A stretch of DNA of 64,000 nucleotides, from positions 2,857,001-2,921,000 of the forward strand of contig NW_024105087.1 in the NCBI RefSeq assembly GCF_003945595.2. The letters are read 5' to 3'. The DNA comes from Pipra filicauda. Its lineage: Eukaryota > Chordata > Aves > Passeriformes > Pipridae. Position 1 is the first letter of the stretch; each line of letters begins with the position of its first letter. Below, one piece after another: positions 49,817 through 63,476 of this stretch. A program made the position numbers and the translations under genes. A model generated the notes under the pieces. That model searched no databases. It worked only from the letters and a program-made list of their open reading frames with translations, and was not told the DNA's origin.

Positions 49817-50053
49817 AATGGGCTTTAGAGATGAAGCAGCTGGGTATTTTCACAAGGCAGTGAAGCTCAACCCAGACTTCGCCGATGCAAGGGAAAACTT
49901 CTACCGTGTTGCAAACTGGCTGGTGGAACGCTGGCACTTCATCATGCTCAATGATGCCAAGAGGAACCTCACCTACCTGAAGGCCATTGAGAATGCTGTC
50001 CACTCAGGGTGCAGCTCTGTCCTTGATATTGGCACGGGAACAGGAATTTTAAG
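49817..50053 (+). CDS. PRMT9: PRMT9 coding exon 3 (TPR end, SAM motif I)
   Basis: Residues 110-187. The first part, [20 protein letters not shown], is another TPR-type helix pair. Residues around 140-160 ([14 protein letters not shown]) mark entry to the methyltransferase fold. At residues 177-187 stands SAM-binding motif [12 protein letters not shown], with the conserved GxGxG glycines. The mammalian sequence as I recall it has Ala where this one has Thr between the first two glycines. The exon ends in phase 2 with a GTATGC donor. Confidence 0.96.
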
Positions 50054-50565
50054 GTATGCCACAAGTGCACATTTTTAACATGAATTTAATAGAAACCTAC
50101 TTGTTGTCTAACAAAATTTGATTGCTAGCAGAAAATATAATTACTTTCATGCCTTTATGGGGACAAAACTAAAGGAAGAAACCAAAGTTTTCAGAAATCA
50201 GTGAGTCTGGAGTTCAGTGTTTAGTAGTGGTTTTTGGAACCTTTTTTATTATTTGTTGCAGATGCTTTTTGTGCCAATAAGTGCCGTATAAATTGAATTA
50301 CTCATGTTGGTTTTGGAGTTGTAATGCCATTTGTCCTGTCTTTTAAGTATTGAGTCTGAAGAGTTACTTAGCATAGCTGAGGGAGTATCCTTGTGCTAAC
50401 TCTGGTGGTTTCTTTGATATTCTCTTGATATGCTATCAACAACTTGTGCAGTATCAATGTTCACACAATAGATACTAGTTCACTTAATGATGATTTTTAG
50501 ACTTGAGCTGGTAGAAATATGAAGCAGATGGGAGGAGGGGAAAAACCCTTATTCTTGTTTTTCAG
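50054..50565 (+). other. PRMT9 intron after coding exon 3
   Basis: 512 bp, unremarkable AT-rich sequence. Confidence 0.9.
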
Positions 50566-50733
50566 TATGTTTGCAAAAAAGGCAGGAGCGTCATGTGTCT
50601 ATGCCTGCGAATTATCGAAAACCATGTATGAACTTGCCTGTGATGTGGTGGCAGCAAATAATATGGAAAGAGAGATCAAACTTCTGCATTTGAAGTCACT
50701 TGATATAGAAATTCCAAAGCACATACCTGAAAG
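50566..50733 (+). CDS. PRMT9: PRMT9 coding exon 4 (post-I acidic residue)
   Basis: Residues 188-244, starting [20 protein letters not shown]. The acidic residue Glu203 in VYACELSKT is at the end of strand beta-2 and normally binds the SAM ribose hydroxyls. The exon continues through [13 protein letters not shown] to [14 protein letters not shown]. The phase-2 ends on both sides fit the neighbours. Donor AG|GTACGT. Confidence 0.96.
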
Positions 50734-52045
<1,312 letters not shown>

Positions 52046-52221
52046 GCATGTGCACACATTCTGGACCTATGTGAATGAGAAACTTCTGTAGATATTCCTT
52101 TTGTTATGCTAAAAATGAGTGATCTGTGTTTGTTCCATGGATTTGGTTTTGGTGAATGGCACTGTGTTGTCCTTCTGTGAGCTCGTGTTCTGAGTAGACG
52201 GGTACTTGGCCACAGCAACCC

Positions 52222-52951
52222 CCTGCAGTGCCACAGGCTGGGAACAGAGTGGCTGGAGAGCAGCCAGGCAGAAAGGGACCTGGAGTTTGGATTGACAGGA
52301 AGCTGAACAGGAGCCAGCAGTGTGCCCAGGTGGCCAAGAAGGCCAATGGCATCCTGGCCTGGATCAGGAACAGTGTGACCAGCAGGACCAGGGAAGTGAC
52401 TGTCCCCCTGTACTCAGTGCTGGTGAGGCCACACCTGGAGTGCTGTGTCCAGTTCTGGGCCCCTCAGTTCAGGAAGGATATTGAGGTGCTGGAGCAGGTC
52501 CAGGGAAGAGCAACAAGGCTGGGGAAGGTACTGGAGCACAAGTCCTATGAGGAGAGGCTGAGGGAGCTGGGGTTGTCCAGCCTGGAGAAGAGGAGGCTCA
52601 GGGGAGACCTCATCACTCTCTGCAACTCCCTGAAAGGAGGTTGTAGCCAGGTGGGGGTTGGTCTCTTCTCCCAGGCAGCTATCAGCAAGACAAGAGGGCA
52701 TGGTCTTAAGCTGTGCCAGGGGAGGTTTAGGTTGGATATTAGGAAGAAATTTTTTACAGAGAGGGTAATCAGCCATTGGAATGGGCTGCCCAGGGAAGTG
52801 GTGGATTCTCCATCCCTTGAGGTTTTTAAGATGAGACTGGATGTGGCACTTAGTGCCATGGTCTGGTAACCACGGCAGTGTTGGATCAAGGGTTGGACTT
52901 GATGATCTTGGAGGTCTTTTCCAACCCAGTTAATTCTGTGATTCTGTGATA
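52222..52951 (+). mobile_element. CR1 LINE fragment, plus strand, with 213-codon open ORF2 remnant
   Basis: Same strand as PRMT9. An uninterrupted frame at 52228-52869 encodes the C-terminal part of CR1 ORF2 (reverse-transcriptase polyprotein), with [40 protein letters not shown] and [20 protein letters not shown]. It then has the 3' UTR tail ending in tandem ATTCTGTG units (about 52935-52950). The 5' part, including the catalytic reverse-transcriptase core and endonuclease, is missing, so it cannot move by itself. The intact frame and near-identity to the 26.5 kb copy indicate a comparatively young subfamily. Confidence 0.95.
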
Positions 52952-53867
52952 CTTGCAGTGGATGTTTCCCCCATGTAACCTTCCGTCATACAGAGATGGT
53001 TCACTCTTGATCACTGTTCATTTATTTTGGTTTAATCCTTTTTTTGTCCCCCGACTTTTTAAGTAACACCAAAGGGGTTTATGTGAATTTTAAACACACT
53101 ATTTTCCTGCAAGTTTGAGTACACCATGGTCATTCTGAGATACCAACTAGTAGCAGAAAGTCATGTCAGTCTAAGCAGAAAATGCTGAATTACAGAAGAA
53201 TTATTTCTCATCGTGACACTAGGGAACACTCAGTTATAATTTTGTAATTATGCCATATGCTTCTGCTCTTAATTTATTTTTGCTGATTTGAACCTTTTTG
53301 GGAGACTGAACAATTCCACTGGATCTTGGATTTTACTATATGTATTTTTCATTTTGGTTACCATACATCAAGCAAAGTAGTATGACAAGGAGTTTTATAT
53401 GGGTTAACCTCTGTTAAATCTTATGAAATAGAGGGACTTCCCTTTTTTTTGTCGTTGCTTTGATTCTAACTAGTTTTAAAAGGTTTTAGCTGGCTTAAAC
53501 CTATTGTATTGAATTGAAACTGGTGACCTCTAGTGTTAAGTGTAGGAATGATGCATAAAAGAAAAGTCCTCAAATGTTTCAATGTACTCTAATAGAATAC
53601 AAATTAAGAAAACATGTTAGAGTTGCACAAGGGCAGTAGTAGACTGAAAAGTAAAGCTGAAGCCTGGATATATTGAAACACTGTACTTAAGAAACTTCTT
53701 TCATGGTCAACAGAATGCCAAAGACCAGAATCTTTACTAATCGCTAAGAACTTACTGGTGTTCTGACTGTCACTTGAATGGCTCACTAATATGTAACCCC
53801 TAGGCTTTTCAGTAATGGTAGAAATAGGTCACCATCTCATTGCATGTTCTTGTTCATGTTTTCACAG

Positions 53868-53974
53868 CCTAAAAATCAAGAGGTCAGTGCTAGAGACTAT
53901 GGCAGAGTTATTCCTGCAAGTGCCACAGTATTTGGGATGGCAGTGGAATGCAAAGAGATACGTAGGCATCACAG
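53868..53974 (+). CDS. PRMT9: PRMT9 coding exon 6
   Basis: Residues 279-314, PKNQEVSARDYGRVIPASAT, then VFGMAVECKEIRRHHR. The VIPASATVFGMAVEC section is the strand after the catalytic Rossmann half, where PRMTs pass into the beta-barrel. The beginning of the exon is the less conserved part. Acceptor TTTTCACAG; ends in phase 2 at AG|GTATGT. Confidence 0.95.
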
Positions 53975-56900
53975 GTATGTGATGTTTGAACTCATATTTG
54001 TTATTTGGGAAGAGAGACTGGTTGTTTTTATTGAGGATTTCTCATTTACTGTTCTCTTTATTTTTTGAATTGCTGATTGTCTGATTAACTAAACAGATTT
54101 ATGCTCTCACTCTCCCCACTCCACCCCTTTTCCAGGCTTTTTTAGTTTTTTTAACACCTCCCTACCCCTTTCAGGTTCAGATTTTCTGGATCACTTAATC
54201 AGAAACTCTTGATTTACACTTATGCTGGAGTACATGCCTCTGATACGTACGAAAGAAATTAAATTCCTTAATAGTAAAATTATGTCTCGATTTCTGTATT
54301 GTAGATCCTTGGATTAACACTTAGCCTTTAACCTCATTTTACCCCCTTTATAATCTACTTCATACCTCACTGCTGGATCTAACCCTTCCAGAAGATGAGG
54401 ACAGGATTGTGTAAAGCCTAAGTGTTGATAACCCCAGCTGGCATTATCTGTCTGAATATGTCCTTTGCCTAGTTGTGAACTGGCACAGAATAAGGTTTCT
54501 TTGCTGAGACCAGCTCTCAGACCTCTTTCATATTTTATATTCCACTCATTGCTTTCATATTCGTTTTTATTCTCCTCTTTTAGAACAGTATCACTGTATG
54601 AAGACAGTCCCTGTCTGAGAGGTTTGGATTTGATGTATTTTGTTTAGGATTAATCTTGTTGTACATTAAAGAAAACACTAACTTCTACAGGAGCTTCAGT
54701 GCACAGTAGCCAGGCTGCAATCAGCAATTTTTCTAATTTGCTAGACCAGGACAGTGGCCAGAAAGAGACCGAAGTTCCCGTGGTAGATGGTCACAGAATA
54801 ATTTCTTGTAGAAGTTAATTATTCATCAATTAAAAGAAGTTTTGCCTTGAAACAGGGCATTGACTGTTCCTTACAAAATTTACACAGAATGCAAGTTAAT
54901 GTCCTGTTAACTTTGGATTGTTGAGTTGACATTCCATTTCAATAACTTGAGATTAGATGACTAGCAGGACTGAAGTGATTGTCACAAATCAATTATATGC
55001 TGTTGAAAGAGGAAGAATGTTACTTTTAAATTTCTTGCCTCTGTAGTTTGAGATCCCCCTTTGCTATAGTAAGAATACTTAAGTCTATTTTAACAAGTGC
55101 TGTTAAGTTTTATGTAAAACACTTCTTATCTCTTCTCAGATTTAAACTGTCCAGATCTCTTTGAATTATTTTGATGTGCGTGTCTTCACATTACCTGAAG
55201 TGTTTTCACTATCTACAGTAAAACTTTGGGGTTTGGATGTTTTTCTTCTAATGAGCCTAATGAAGTAGCAGTGTAAAAGTATCTCTTTTCTCATGCTTTT
55301 TACATCATCCTGAACAGTTTCTGTCTTGTACAACTAGTACAGCTTTGAGCTTTTCCTCATGCTTTAATTTTTTTTTGAGTGCTTAGAAGTAGATGTAGAG
55401 CCCAGAATTGTATGAATACTTGAGTTTTTTTCCCTGAAGTACATTTAAAAGTGTGTTTAATCTATCATCAAACACTGATTCATCTTGCTGAGAGGGGGAA
55501 TCCATTTTGAGTCCAGTTGTTGGTAATCTTGCATATCACAGTCATCTATCTGTGTTTGATCTGAGCTTCTACTTTGTATTCTGTCCCATTGTTTTAGCAG
55601 TTTTAAGTTATGCTGCATTTCTTGTGCTCTGATTATTTTGGGCTTTTTTTTCCCTAGGATATAGTGAAATTCTAGATAAATCTTACCACTTTTCTTGTAT
55701 GTTATTTTTTGGTGCACTTAGGCCAACTTTACAAAAGGTTTTGTGTTGATTTACTCCTTATTGTAGCTTTATTACTTGATGTTTTAGTGACAGTTGTAAT
55801 GTTTCTTTGCTATAGCTGGTGCTGCTTTTACCTGCTGCTTATGTTCCCTAGAATGACTAGGGTCTAACTCTACTGTGGTGTTATGTCAGTTATTAAAATA
55901 TTTTTATGGCATGTTTTAATTTTCTCCTGAAGTCATTGTAAGAATTGCAGTGATTTAGTATTTCTTTACAGGTTTCAAGTTTTTTTAGTGTTTTATTTTT
56001 AGTCAGTCCCCAGAAAGAGAGGCAATAAAGTGACTATACCTCTGTGCTTGTGTACTGAAGCCAGAAAGGGTTCATGATAATATATCTAAATAAGCTTCTG
56101 AGCTCTTCCACAATACGGGCCTTGTACAGCAGCTGATCTCTTTTAGTGATACTATTTATTTTAAAATAATACATGGATTCAGTTTCAAATGCAGGGGACT
56201 ATGTTCTCATCCTCGTTGTTAAAATATTTGTTACTTCACTGAGCAGGTGAGAAGACTGCAATTGTTGATAATGTTGCAGAATTTTTTAATATTTCCTGTG
56301 AAGTACTTACTACCTTGTGCTTTCTATTGCTATGGAATCTGCTCCAAAGGTGGAGTCCAATGTTAAAATGGTTAAAATATACTTACCTAAGAACATGACA
56401 AAGGGCAACTTACTCAATTCTGCAATTATGAGTTTCAAGGACATGACCATATATGATGAGAATATTATCAGACAGCCTGTCTAGTCATGCTTGGTTGTAG
56501 GGAGATCTCTTGCAGGGAGAGGAGGTTCCTGAAAAAGTGATTTAGAACTAAAAGTAGTTCTAGAAATAGAAATTTAAATAGTTGTTATTTGAACTGAGTA
56601 CTAGATCTCACTATAAGAGTGTAGATTTGCTGGATAGCTGTCACTTAAATGGGAAGCACTAAGTGCTTCTCAGGCAAATGTACTTTTTCAAAATAATCTA
56701 AAGTGTAGCTTGTGCAAGACTTAGGTCCTGACTCATCCTTTGAAAATGAGAATATATTTTAAGTCCTCAAACCTAAGAGATGGACGGTGTGAGTAATTGT
56801 TTTAAAGCAGTTTAGCAGTTGTCTTTGAAGTTTTTTGTATAAGGTCATTTCTAAAAATCCAGATGATCTTCTGTCTTACAAGAGAGGATATATGTATTCT

Positions 56901-57504
56901 GAGTTGTAAAAACATTTTCCACCAAGAAATCAGCACTGAGGCTTTTCTTGCAGCTATGTAACTGTGAAAAATGACATATTCTGCATGGATTGTGGTTGAT
57001 AAATACATAAACATACTGCAAAATGAAAGGTTACCTCTAAGAGCCTCCCAAAATGCATCTTCCTGTTGCATATCTGTCTTTGTTCGACTATTCTGTTCAC
57101 CTGAAAGAAACACCTTTGTTATCTGTGCAATGTGGAAGAAGAAAAGCTTTATTTGTTCTTATTATCACAGAATTTATTTTTCTTTAGTTCTCTGTCAAGA
57201 CTCAGTGAGTTGTACTTAAAGGAGCAAAAGTCTGTGGCCTTTGACAAAGGACACATTTGGCTGTTTCTCGGTTTCTGGTGAGAGATTTCAGTTCTGATTC
57301 TTGAAAGTGATGTGCATTTTCTGTGCTTTGGAGCTGCTCTGAATACAACAAAAACCCCACAGAGTTGTTTTAGTATTTTTTAGCTTTTCTATTCTAACGC
57401 TCTGTACCTTTTAAAATACTTAACCAGCCTAGGGAGAATTTCCTTTAGGTTTTTGATCAAATGACTTGAAGTTTCATTTTCTTCTCTTTTTGCCTTCACT
57501 GCAG
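53975..57504 (+). other. PRMT9 intron after coding exon 6
   Basis: About 3.5 kb, AT-rich, without a recognised transposon or RNA gene. Several short open frames such as 56802-57113 (minus) have no homology clue. Confidence 0.8.
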
Positions 57505-57697
57505 AGTGGGAATGCGAGAAGTTGCTGGTGTGTGCTTGTCAAATTCAGTGCAGTTCTTCAGCCCAACATACGCTTTTGCTGGTTCAGAGGACACCGTCGA
57601 GCCTTACACCACTGAGAAGCTCAGTCGTATTCCTGGAGGTTACATCCCCCTGACAGAACCCTGTCAAGTAATGACAGTAGATTTCAATGATCTGCAG
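57505..57697 (+). CDS. PRMT9: PRMT9 coding exon 7 (beta-barrel region)
   Basis: Residues 315-378, VGMREVAGVCLSNSVQFFSP, then DTVEPYTTEKLSRIPGGYIP and MTVDFNDLQ. The EPYTTEKLSR and PGGY blocks are characteristic of PRMT9 within the first catalytic module's beta-barrel. The acceptor is CACTGCAG, and the exon ends in phase 0 at CAG|GTAACA. The segment after VCL is the least conserved. Confidence 0.95.
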
Positions 57698-60600
57698 GTA
57701 ACATTTTTTGGGAGGTTTTACATCCTTTATAAGTAATTGTTTGATGAATAGCAAGAGTGCCTTATTTTATTTGCTTTCGGGTTCAACTTCACAAGTGCCA
57801 AGGTGGCAGGGCTACACTGAAATCCTCTCCTGTTTTTGATGCTTGTCTGGTTGTGTGATTCATCAAATGACATTTTCTGAGTTTTTGAAGGTGGAGGTTT
57901 TTTGTTGGTTGGGCAGAGTTTTGGGAACTTCATAAACTACCTCACCATAAGATCAAACAGCTGCCAGCCTCAGTACGTAGAGGAGGAGGAAGAATGCAAT
58001 AGACCCATCTTAAGTGATTTATGCAGTTGTGGAGCTGACTGAGTTTATTCCTCTAAAGTTAGAGTCTTCAAAAAACTCTTGAAGACGGGAGAAGGGGTGT
58101 ATTTTACATCTGGCATAAAAATGTCTCTGAGTGCTGATGGGTCAGTGTAAAAGAGAGGGAGATGAAGACGTTATCCTATTCAGTTGATTCCACCCTTCAG
58201 CTCCTTTGTACCTTAGGGTATTTCTGTAATATGGCATTCTAAAACATAGCAGCATTATTTTGTGTATTTAACACAAACTACATTTGAATGCATATGGAAA
58301 TAGGCCTGGACTGTAAGGCAAAGACCTCAGCCACCCACAGCTGGGCATGCTAAAAAGATGATACATCTGATCTCTGCTGTGCTTCTTGCTCGTTGACCTG
58401 TGGTGAGGAGTTACAATTGACTCAGAGCTTAAAATAGATTCTGTTATATAAATGAAATTATTCTTGGCTACTGCTTGGCCAGGAATTGCAGTGTTTCTGA
58501 ATCAATAGCTTTTCCTAGTTGGCTTGTCTGACATCCTGAGATTAAAAATGAAATAAGAGAAGGCTCTTCAGTATACTACTGGGAGCAATCTCTCTGACCT
58601 AATGTTGCTTCTGCTTCTAGCATCAATAAGAAACTATTACTCTCATCTGAGAGATGTCTGTTCTTAAGCATCTGCCTGCTGGCAAACATGTAAAGATAAT
58701 TTGAAAGAGTAAAGAACAGTGTTACTCTTTAAATCACGTTTCAGAACTGCTCCTTTGAAGTTTCAGTTAGACTAATAGAGTGTTCTGTCATGAAACGTTA
58801 AGATATCATAAGTAAAAAGGGAGAAATGCCACTGATGTGAATCACTGATGTGGTTGGGAATCGTTGGTTACTGTTTGTTGTTATGTTGTCACTGGGCAAA
58901 TGTGGCAGTTCCAGAGCAGAACAGCAGAATTACCTACTAAAGACTGAAATTCAGATAAGAAATCACAGAGCACTAGTAATTTCAGAGACATAATTCCTAA
59001 ACTCATATTTTGAAGAATGAGAGGGATGTTGCATTTTTTCTGCTTGTACCAACCGTCCAGACCTAAACTAACAGAACTGAGAACCAGACTTAAAATGTGG
59101 AACGACAGTGTTTGTCAAACTGAGTTGTGGGAGGCTTCTAAGACAAATTTCTAGTACAAATAATAAGTCAAAATAAATTAAAAAAAAAAAAAAGCAGCTG
59201 CTTTATGCTGATGACTTTATCACTGCTCTTGTTAGCAGCAGCAGCTCAGTTCCTCCCAGGCAGGGGAATGAGGTGTGGCTGTAATTAGAGGCTGCAGGCA
59301 CTTGTACCTCACCAGGTCCCACCTGTGTGCCTGTTTGCTGGCAGCAGATCAGTGCCACTGGGAGGGGAAGTGAGTGTTTACCTCTGCAGCCAGTAATTAA
59401 AGCTCAGTCTCACTTTCAGGCCCTAAAGGAACTGTGCTTTTGCCAACAATTACAGATATTGGCTCTTTGTAATTCTCACGAGAAGTTACGGTGTGGAATA
59501 TTTGAGAAATTGTGGATCAAGACATAGGAAACTCAATAACTGCATTCTTTCTGTAGTTTTGCCTTCTGTTTGTAGTCCCATTTACTACTGTTAATGCAAG
59601 TTATCCTTTTCTCATTCAGAGGATATATGTGGCATATCATTATTTTGGGGTTTTACTGCATATTCCTGCACTGTTGCTTTATTTTCTATGCTCTCTCCTT
59701 AACAAGACTAGTTGATAAATTGCTATCCTTATGTGGTAGGGCTGTTCAAATCGGTAATTGTCATAAATGATAGAAAAAAGTTTATGAATTGGCTAAAAGA
59801 AGAATAAATATGGGTAAAGCAGTACAATAGAGAGCAGAAAAAGCTTAAATAACTGCCTTCAGTAGGGTTTTTAAGTGATGGGGGTGTAACACTGCAATTA
59901 CTAGAACTTAGCAGACAAGAACCTTGGGCCTGCTGCTCTTGAGGGATGATCAGGAAGAATATTTTTCATGTCAAATACACTTCTAAACGTCTATAACTTC
60001 ACAGAAACAGAGAAGCAGATGCATGTTTGTGCTCTTACTGTCTTTCTTCAAGGGGCTTGATGCCAGCAAAGTTTCAACTTAACTATTCTTTTCCTCTCCA
60101 GCTGAGGATGTACCAAAAATGGTTGGCAGCAAAGCACTTTTATTGAAGAGCAGTGAGATCTTACTATGAACTTTGTTGGCATCCAGTATTTTTAACATGT
60201 GGATTGTTCAGCCACCTGTCAGTTGTGAGAAGAGAGGTAGACCAAATTTTGGAGGACACAATGAGAATGAAGAAGGGAAAAAAAAAAGGCAGCATGTGAG
60301 AGCTACTCATGTTCTTAGAGTGCAACTTCTCTTTTGCCTTCTGTGTTTTGAGATTGAAACCTTAAGAGTACAAGTGTTGAGATAAGCAGATCAGGAAGAT
60401 GATAAATGTTTCGGAAGGGCTGTTACTAATCAGAATGGTTGTGACTAAGAGAACCTTTGGTCTTTTGTGCTTGACCTCCTGGTAATTGGCTTATGCCGGA
60501 ACTAAGACATTAGAGCTGGTCCTTTTACATTTATAAATGTTGGTAGCAGGAGGTAATTCCTGAGAAAAATAAATTGTACACGGAAAAAGACATAATTCCT

Positions 60601-61228
60601 GTTACATATTCGAAACTTTTTAGGAGTATCAGAAAATGTATAATTGATTCCTTCTGGGAGACCTTAGTTCTTCCCAGCAGTGCAGTTGCATGTGTCTGAC
60701 CTTTTACACAAGGCCTATAGCCCGAGGTGGCAGAGAAAATATCCTGAAAGGTGTTTGATTTTACTGGTTTTATAATGATTTTTTTCTGAATCTCTGAGTG
60801 AATTCAGTGCTTGCACGCAGTATTTCCAGAACTGATTGAACACAGGTTTAAAGTGAAGCCTGTGCCTAAGCGTTGGCTTGAAGCCAGCTCAAAAAAATGG
60901 CTCTGATTTTATTACTTCTCACAAAGCAAGCCTTGCCAGTCTAAAGTCTTTCTTGATGTTTTCAGTGGTTTAAAATATGTGTTCTTAGATGTAGGTGTTT
61001 TCTTTTGTGGCTAATGGATGCAGATTGTTCGTGTGGGAAGACAGTTCCTAGGCTAGTGAGTACTAATGATGGTGATTGGTATTGTAGAAGCTCGTTAACT
61101 TCAAGTTTCTGTTGGGTGCCCTCATGGATTGGTGCTGAAATTTTGGGTGATTTAGTTTAATAAAAACAATTTTTTATTTATGGAAGTAAACTCTCACACT
61201 GTTTTTTCCCTCTTTCCATTTTGCTCAG
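57698..61228 (+). other. PRMT9 intron after coding exon 7
   Basis: About 3.5 kb. Mostly AT-rich; a GC-balanced patch at about 59220-59420 with E-box (CACCTG) and TAATTA-type motifs stands out and may be a regulatory element or an unrecognised old repeat. An A-run lies at about 59179-59193. No gene seen. Confidence 0.7.
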
Positions 61229-61412
61229 GAGCTGAAAAGCCTTGCAACTAGAAAGCCCTGGAAGCTCAGCCTGCCAGTCACTGGAGGAGGAATACTAGAT
61301 GCTATTGTGGTGTGGTTTGTACTACAGCTTGATGATGAACATGCTCTGTCTACAAGTCCCAGTGAGGAAACTTGCTGGGAACAGGCAGTTTATCCTGTGC
61401 AGGGCCTCCCTG
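61229..61412 (+). CDS. PRMT9: PRMT9 coding exon 8
   Basis: Residues 379-439 and the first base of 440: [20 protein letters not shown], then [20 protein letters not shown] and [17 protein letters not shown]. The WFVLQLDDE...[17 protein letters not shown] block is a strongly conserved PRMT beta-barrel signature (in other PRMTs: W...F and TxP....THWxQ). The Trp of CWEQ stands where other PRMTs carry the THW-loop Trp. The exon ends in phase 1 at CCTG|GTACGG. Confidence 0.96.
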
Positions 61413-63476
61413 GTACGGCCTGTGGCTTTTCTTCTTGTGGTACATTAATTGGGTTTCATTTTGGTTTTGAGCTGATTAGGTTATGTCAGAGACCTAGGAA
61501 GTGGGAGCAGATAGGATTAGGAGAAGTTCAACAGCAAGTAGCTGTGAGATGGTTCCTGGTCATGTTTCTGGTCTGTAGTGCATAGTCCCTGCATCAGGGC
61601 TTCTTCCTGGAACTCTGCTGTGAAGCAGATAAGGCACCTGCTTAAGATCTGGGAGAATGCTTTTCATTAAGTTGTTTTTTTCTCTATACTGAATTAAATG
61701 CATTGTGGAGTAACTCCAAAAAGTGGGGCTACGGTCTGGCTCTGCTTACTGAAGATGTGACTTAGGAAAGGGAGGTGGGAGAGGTGAGGTAGGAATTGCT
61801 AGCTGCTACTGCCACAAAACCAAAACTAAACATTCCCACCTAGCCCTCACCCTCATGGGCTCAACTTGTGTACTGTTCTCCACATACAAGCATTAGTAGT
61901 GCCATTTTCAGCATCCTCTACTCTCCAATCACCAATTTTTTATTCTCCTGTTTCTTAGAACATCTTGAGTTGGAAGGGACCCATAAGGATCACAGAGCCC
62001 AGCTTCCTGCTTCTCGCAGGACTACCTAAAATTAAATCACATGACTAAGAACATTGTCCAAATACTCCTTGAATTATGGCAGGCTTGGTGCTGTTACTAC
62101 ATCCCTGGGGAACCTGTTCCAGTGACTGATTATTCTCTGGGTGCAAATCTTTTCCTAGCATCCAGTTGAACTTCCCTGACACAGCTTCATTCCATTTCCT
62201 CATGTCCTGTCTCCAGGACACCAGAGAAAGTTGATCAGCACCTCCCCCTGCACTGCCACCCTTGAGGAAGTTGTAGGCTGCGATGAGGTCTCCCCTCAGC
62301 CTTCTCCAAGCTGAACAAGTCAAGTGATCTCAGCCACTCTTCTTAGGTCTTGCCTTTCAGGCCTTTCACTACCTTGGTCACCCTCCTCTGGACACTGTAG
62401 TGGTTTGATGTCCTTCTTATATTGTGATGCCCAAAACTGCCATAATATTCAAGGTGAGGCTGCAGCAGTGCAGAGCAGAGCAGGACAGTCATTTCCCTCG
62501 ATCAGCTGGCGATGCTGCCCCCCAGGACACGGTTGGCCCTTTTGGCTCTTGGGGCACACTGCTGGCTCCTACTCAATTTGCCATTCACCCAAACCCCCAT
62601 ATCTCCTTCTGCAGGGCTGCTCTCCAGCCTCTTGTACCCCAAATTGTACATACAACCAGAATTCCCCCATCCCACGTGGAGAATCTGGTACTTGGCCTTG
62701 TTAAATTTCATAGGGTTGGTAATTGCCCAGCTCTCTAGTTAATCCAGAGCTTTCTGTAAGGCCTGTCTACCCCTGGGGTAGTCCACAGCTCCTAATTCAG
62801 TATCCACAGACAGTAGGGACAGCTGTGCCACAGATTGGTTCAACTGAAAGCATAGGGGAGGGAAGAGCCTCTTTTAGCTTATGTTACCATTGAAAGAAAT
62901 GTTTGTCAAACTATAGCAGTTTTGTTTTGAAATTCTGGTCTATATCAGTGGATTTACTTTCTTGGAATGTACACACAGAGTATCCAAAAACCATCTTGAG
63001 CTGCACACCATAAATGTTCCTGTAAAATTTACTTTGAATCCATTACCCTTTCTAAACTGTAGCTGTTGTTTTCCATCTAACTACAAATTTACCGTTGATT
63101 ACAGGAGGTATTAAAAGGTTAAATATTTAATATTTAGCATTTTAAAGCAAAAGCAGTTTCTTTACCAGTACATTTTTTTTCTGCTCTGCTATCAGCATAA
63201 CAATTAAGCAGGTCTATGAGAAAGAGATATTACTTTATTTTGAGAATAAATGGATTTTGCCTAGAGTGAGGCAGCTTAAGGCAAACGTTAGTGCACAAAC
63301 TTGTGGGTACAGACAAGAGCAACTCCTTCATACACACTAGTAACAACTGATGAACAAATGAGATAATGGGTGGGTGGGTTGGGTGGCTTGTTTGTTTGTT
63401 TTAAGCACTGTATGGCTGCTTCAGTGATGTTTATGTGGAGTGACTGACATGACTTTTTTTATGCTCTTTTGCCAAG
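61413..63476 (+). other. PRMT9 intron after coding exon 8, with CR1 insertion
   Basis: About 2.1 kb. More than a third is an antisense CR1 copy (listed separately); the rest is AT-rich with a GTTT microsatellite-like patch at about 63388-63402. Confidence 0.88.
61955..62815 (-). mobile_element. CR1 LINE fragment, minus strand, in PRMT9 intron
   Basis: On the plus strand, TTGAGTTGGAAGGGACCC and a CAGAGCCCAGC stretch mark the reverse complement of a CR1 3' end of a different subfamily from the 26.5/52.2 kb pair. The minus strand shows decayed ORF2 remnants: [18 protein letters not shown] (about 62250-62310) and MKFNKAKYQILHVGW, then SRSQQCAPRAKRANRVLGG (62502-62711). The frame is broken several times, so this is an old, inactive copy. 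It is antisense to PRMT9. Ends are approximate. Confidence 0.92.
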
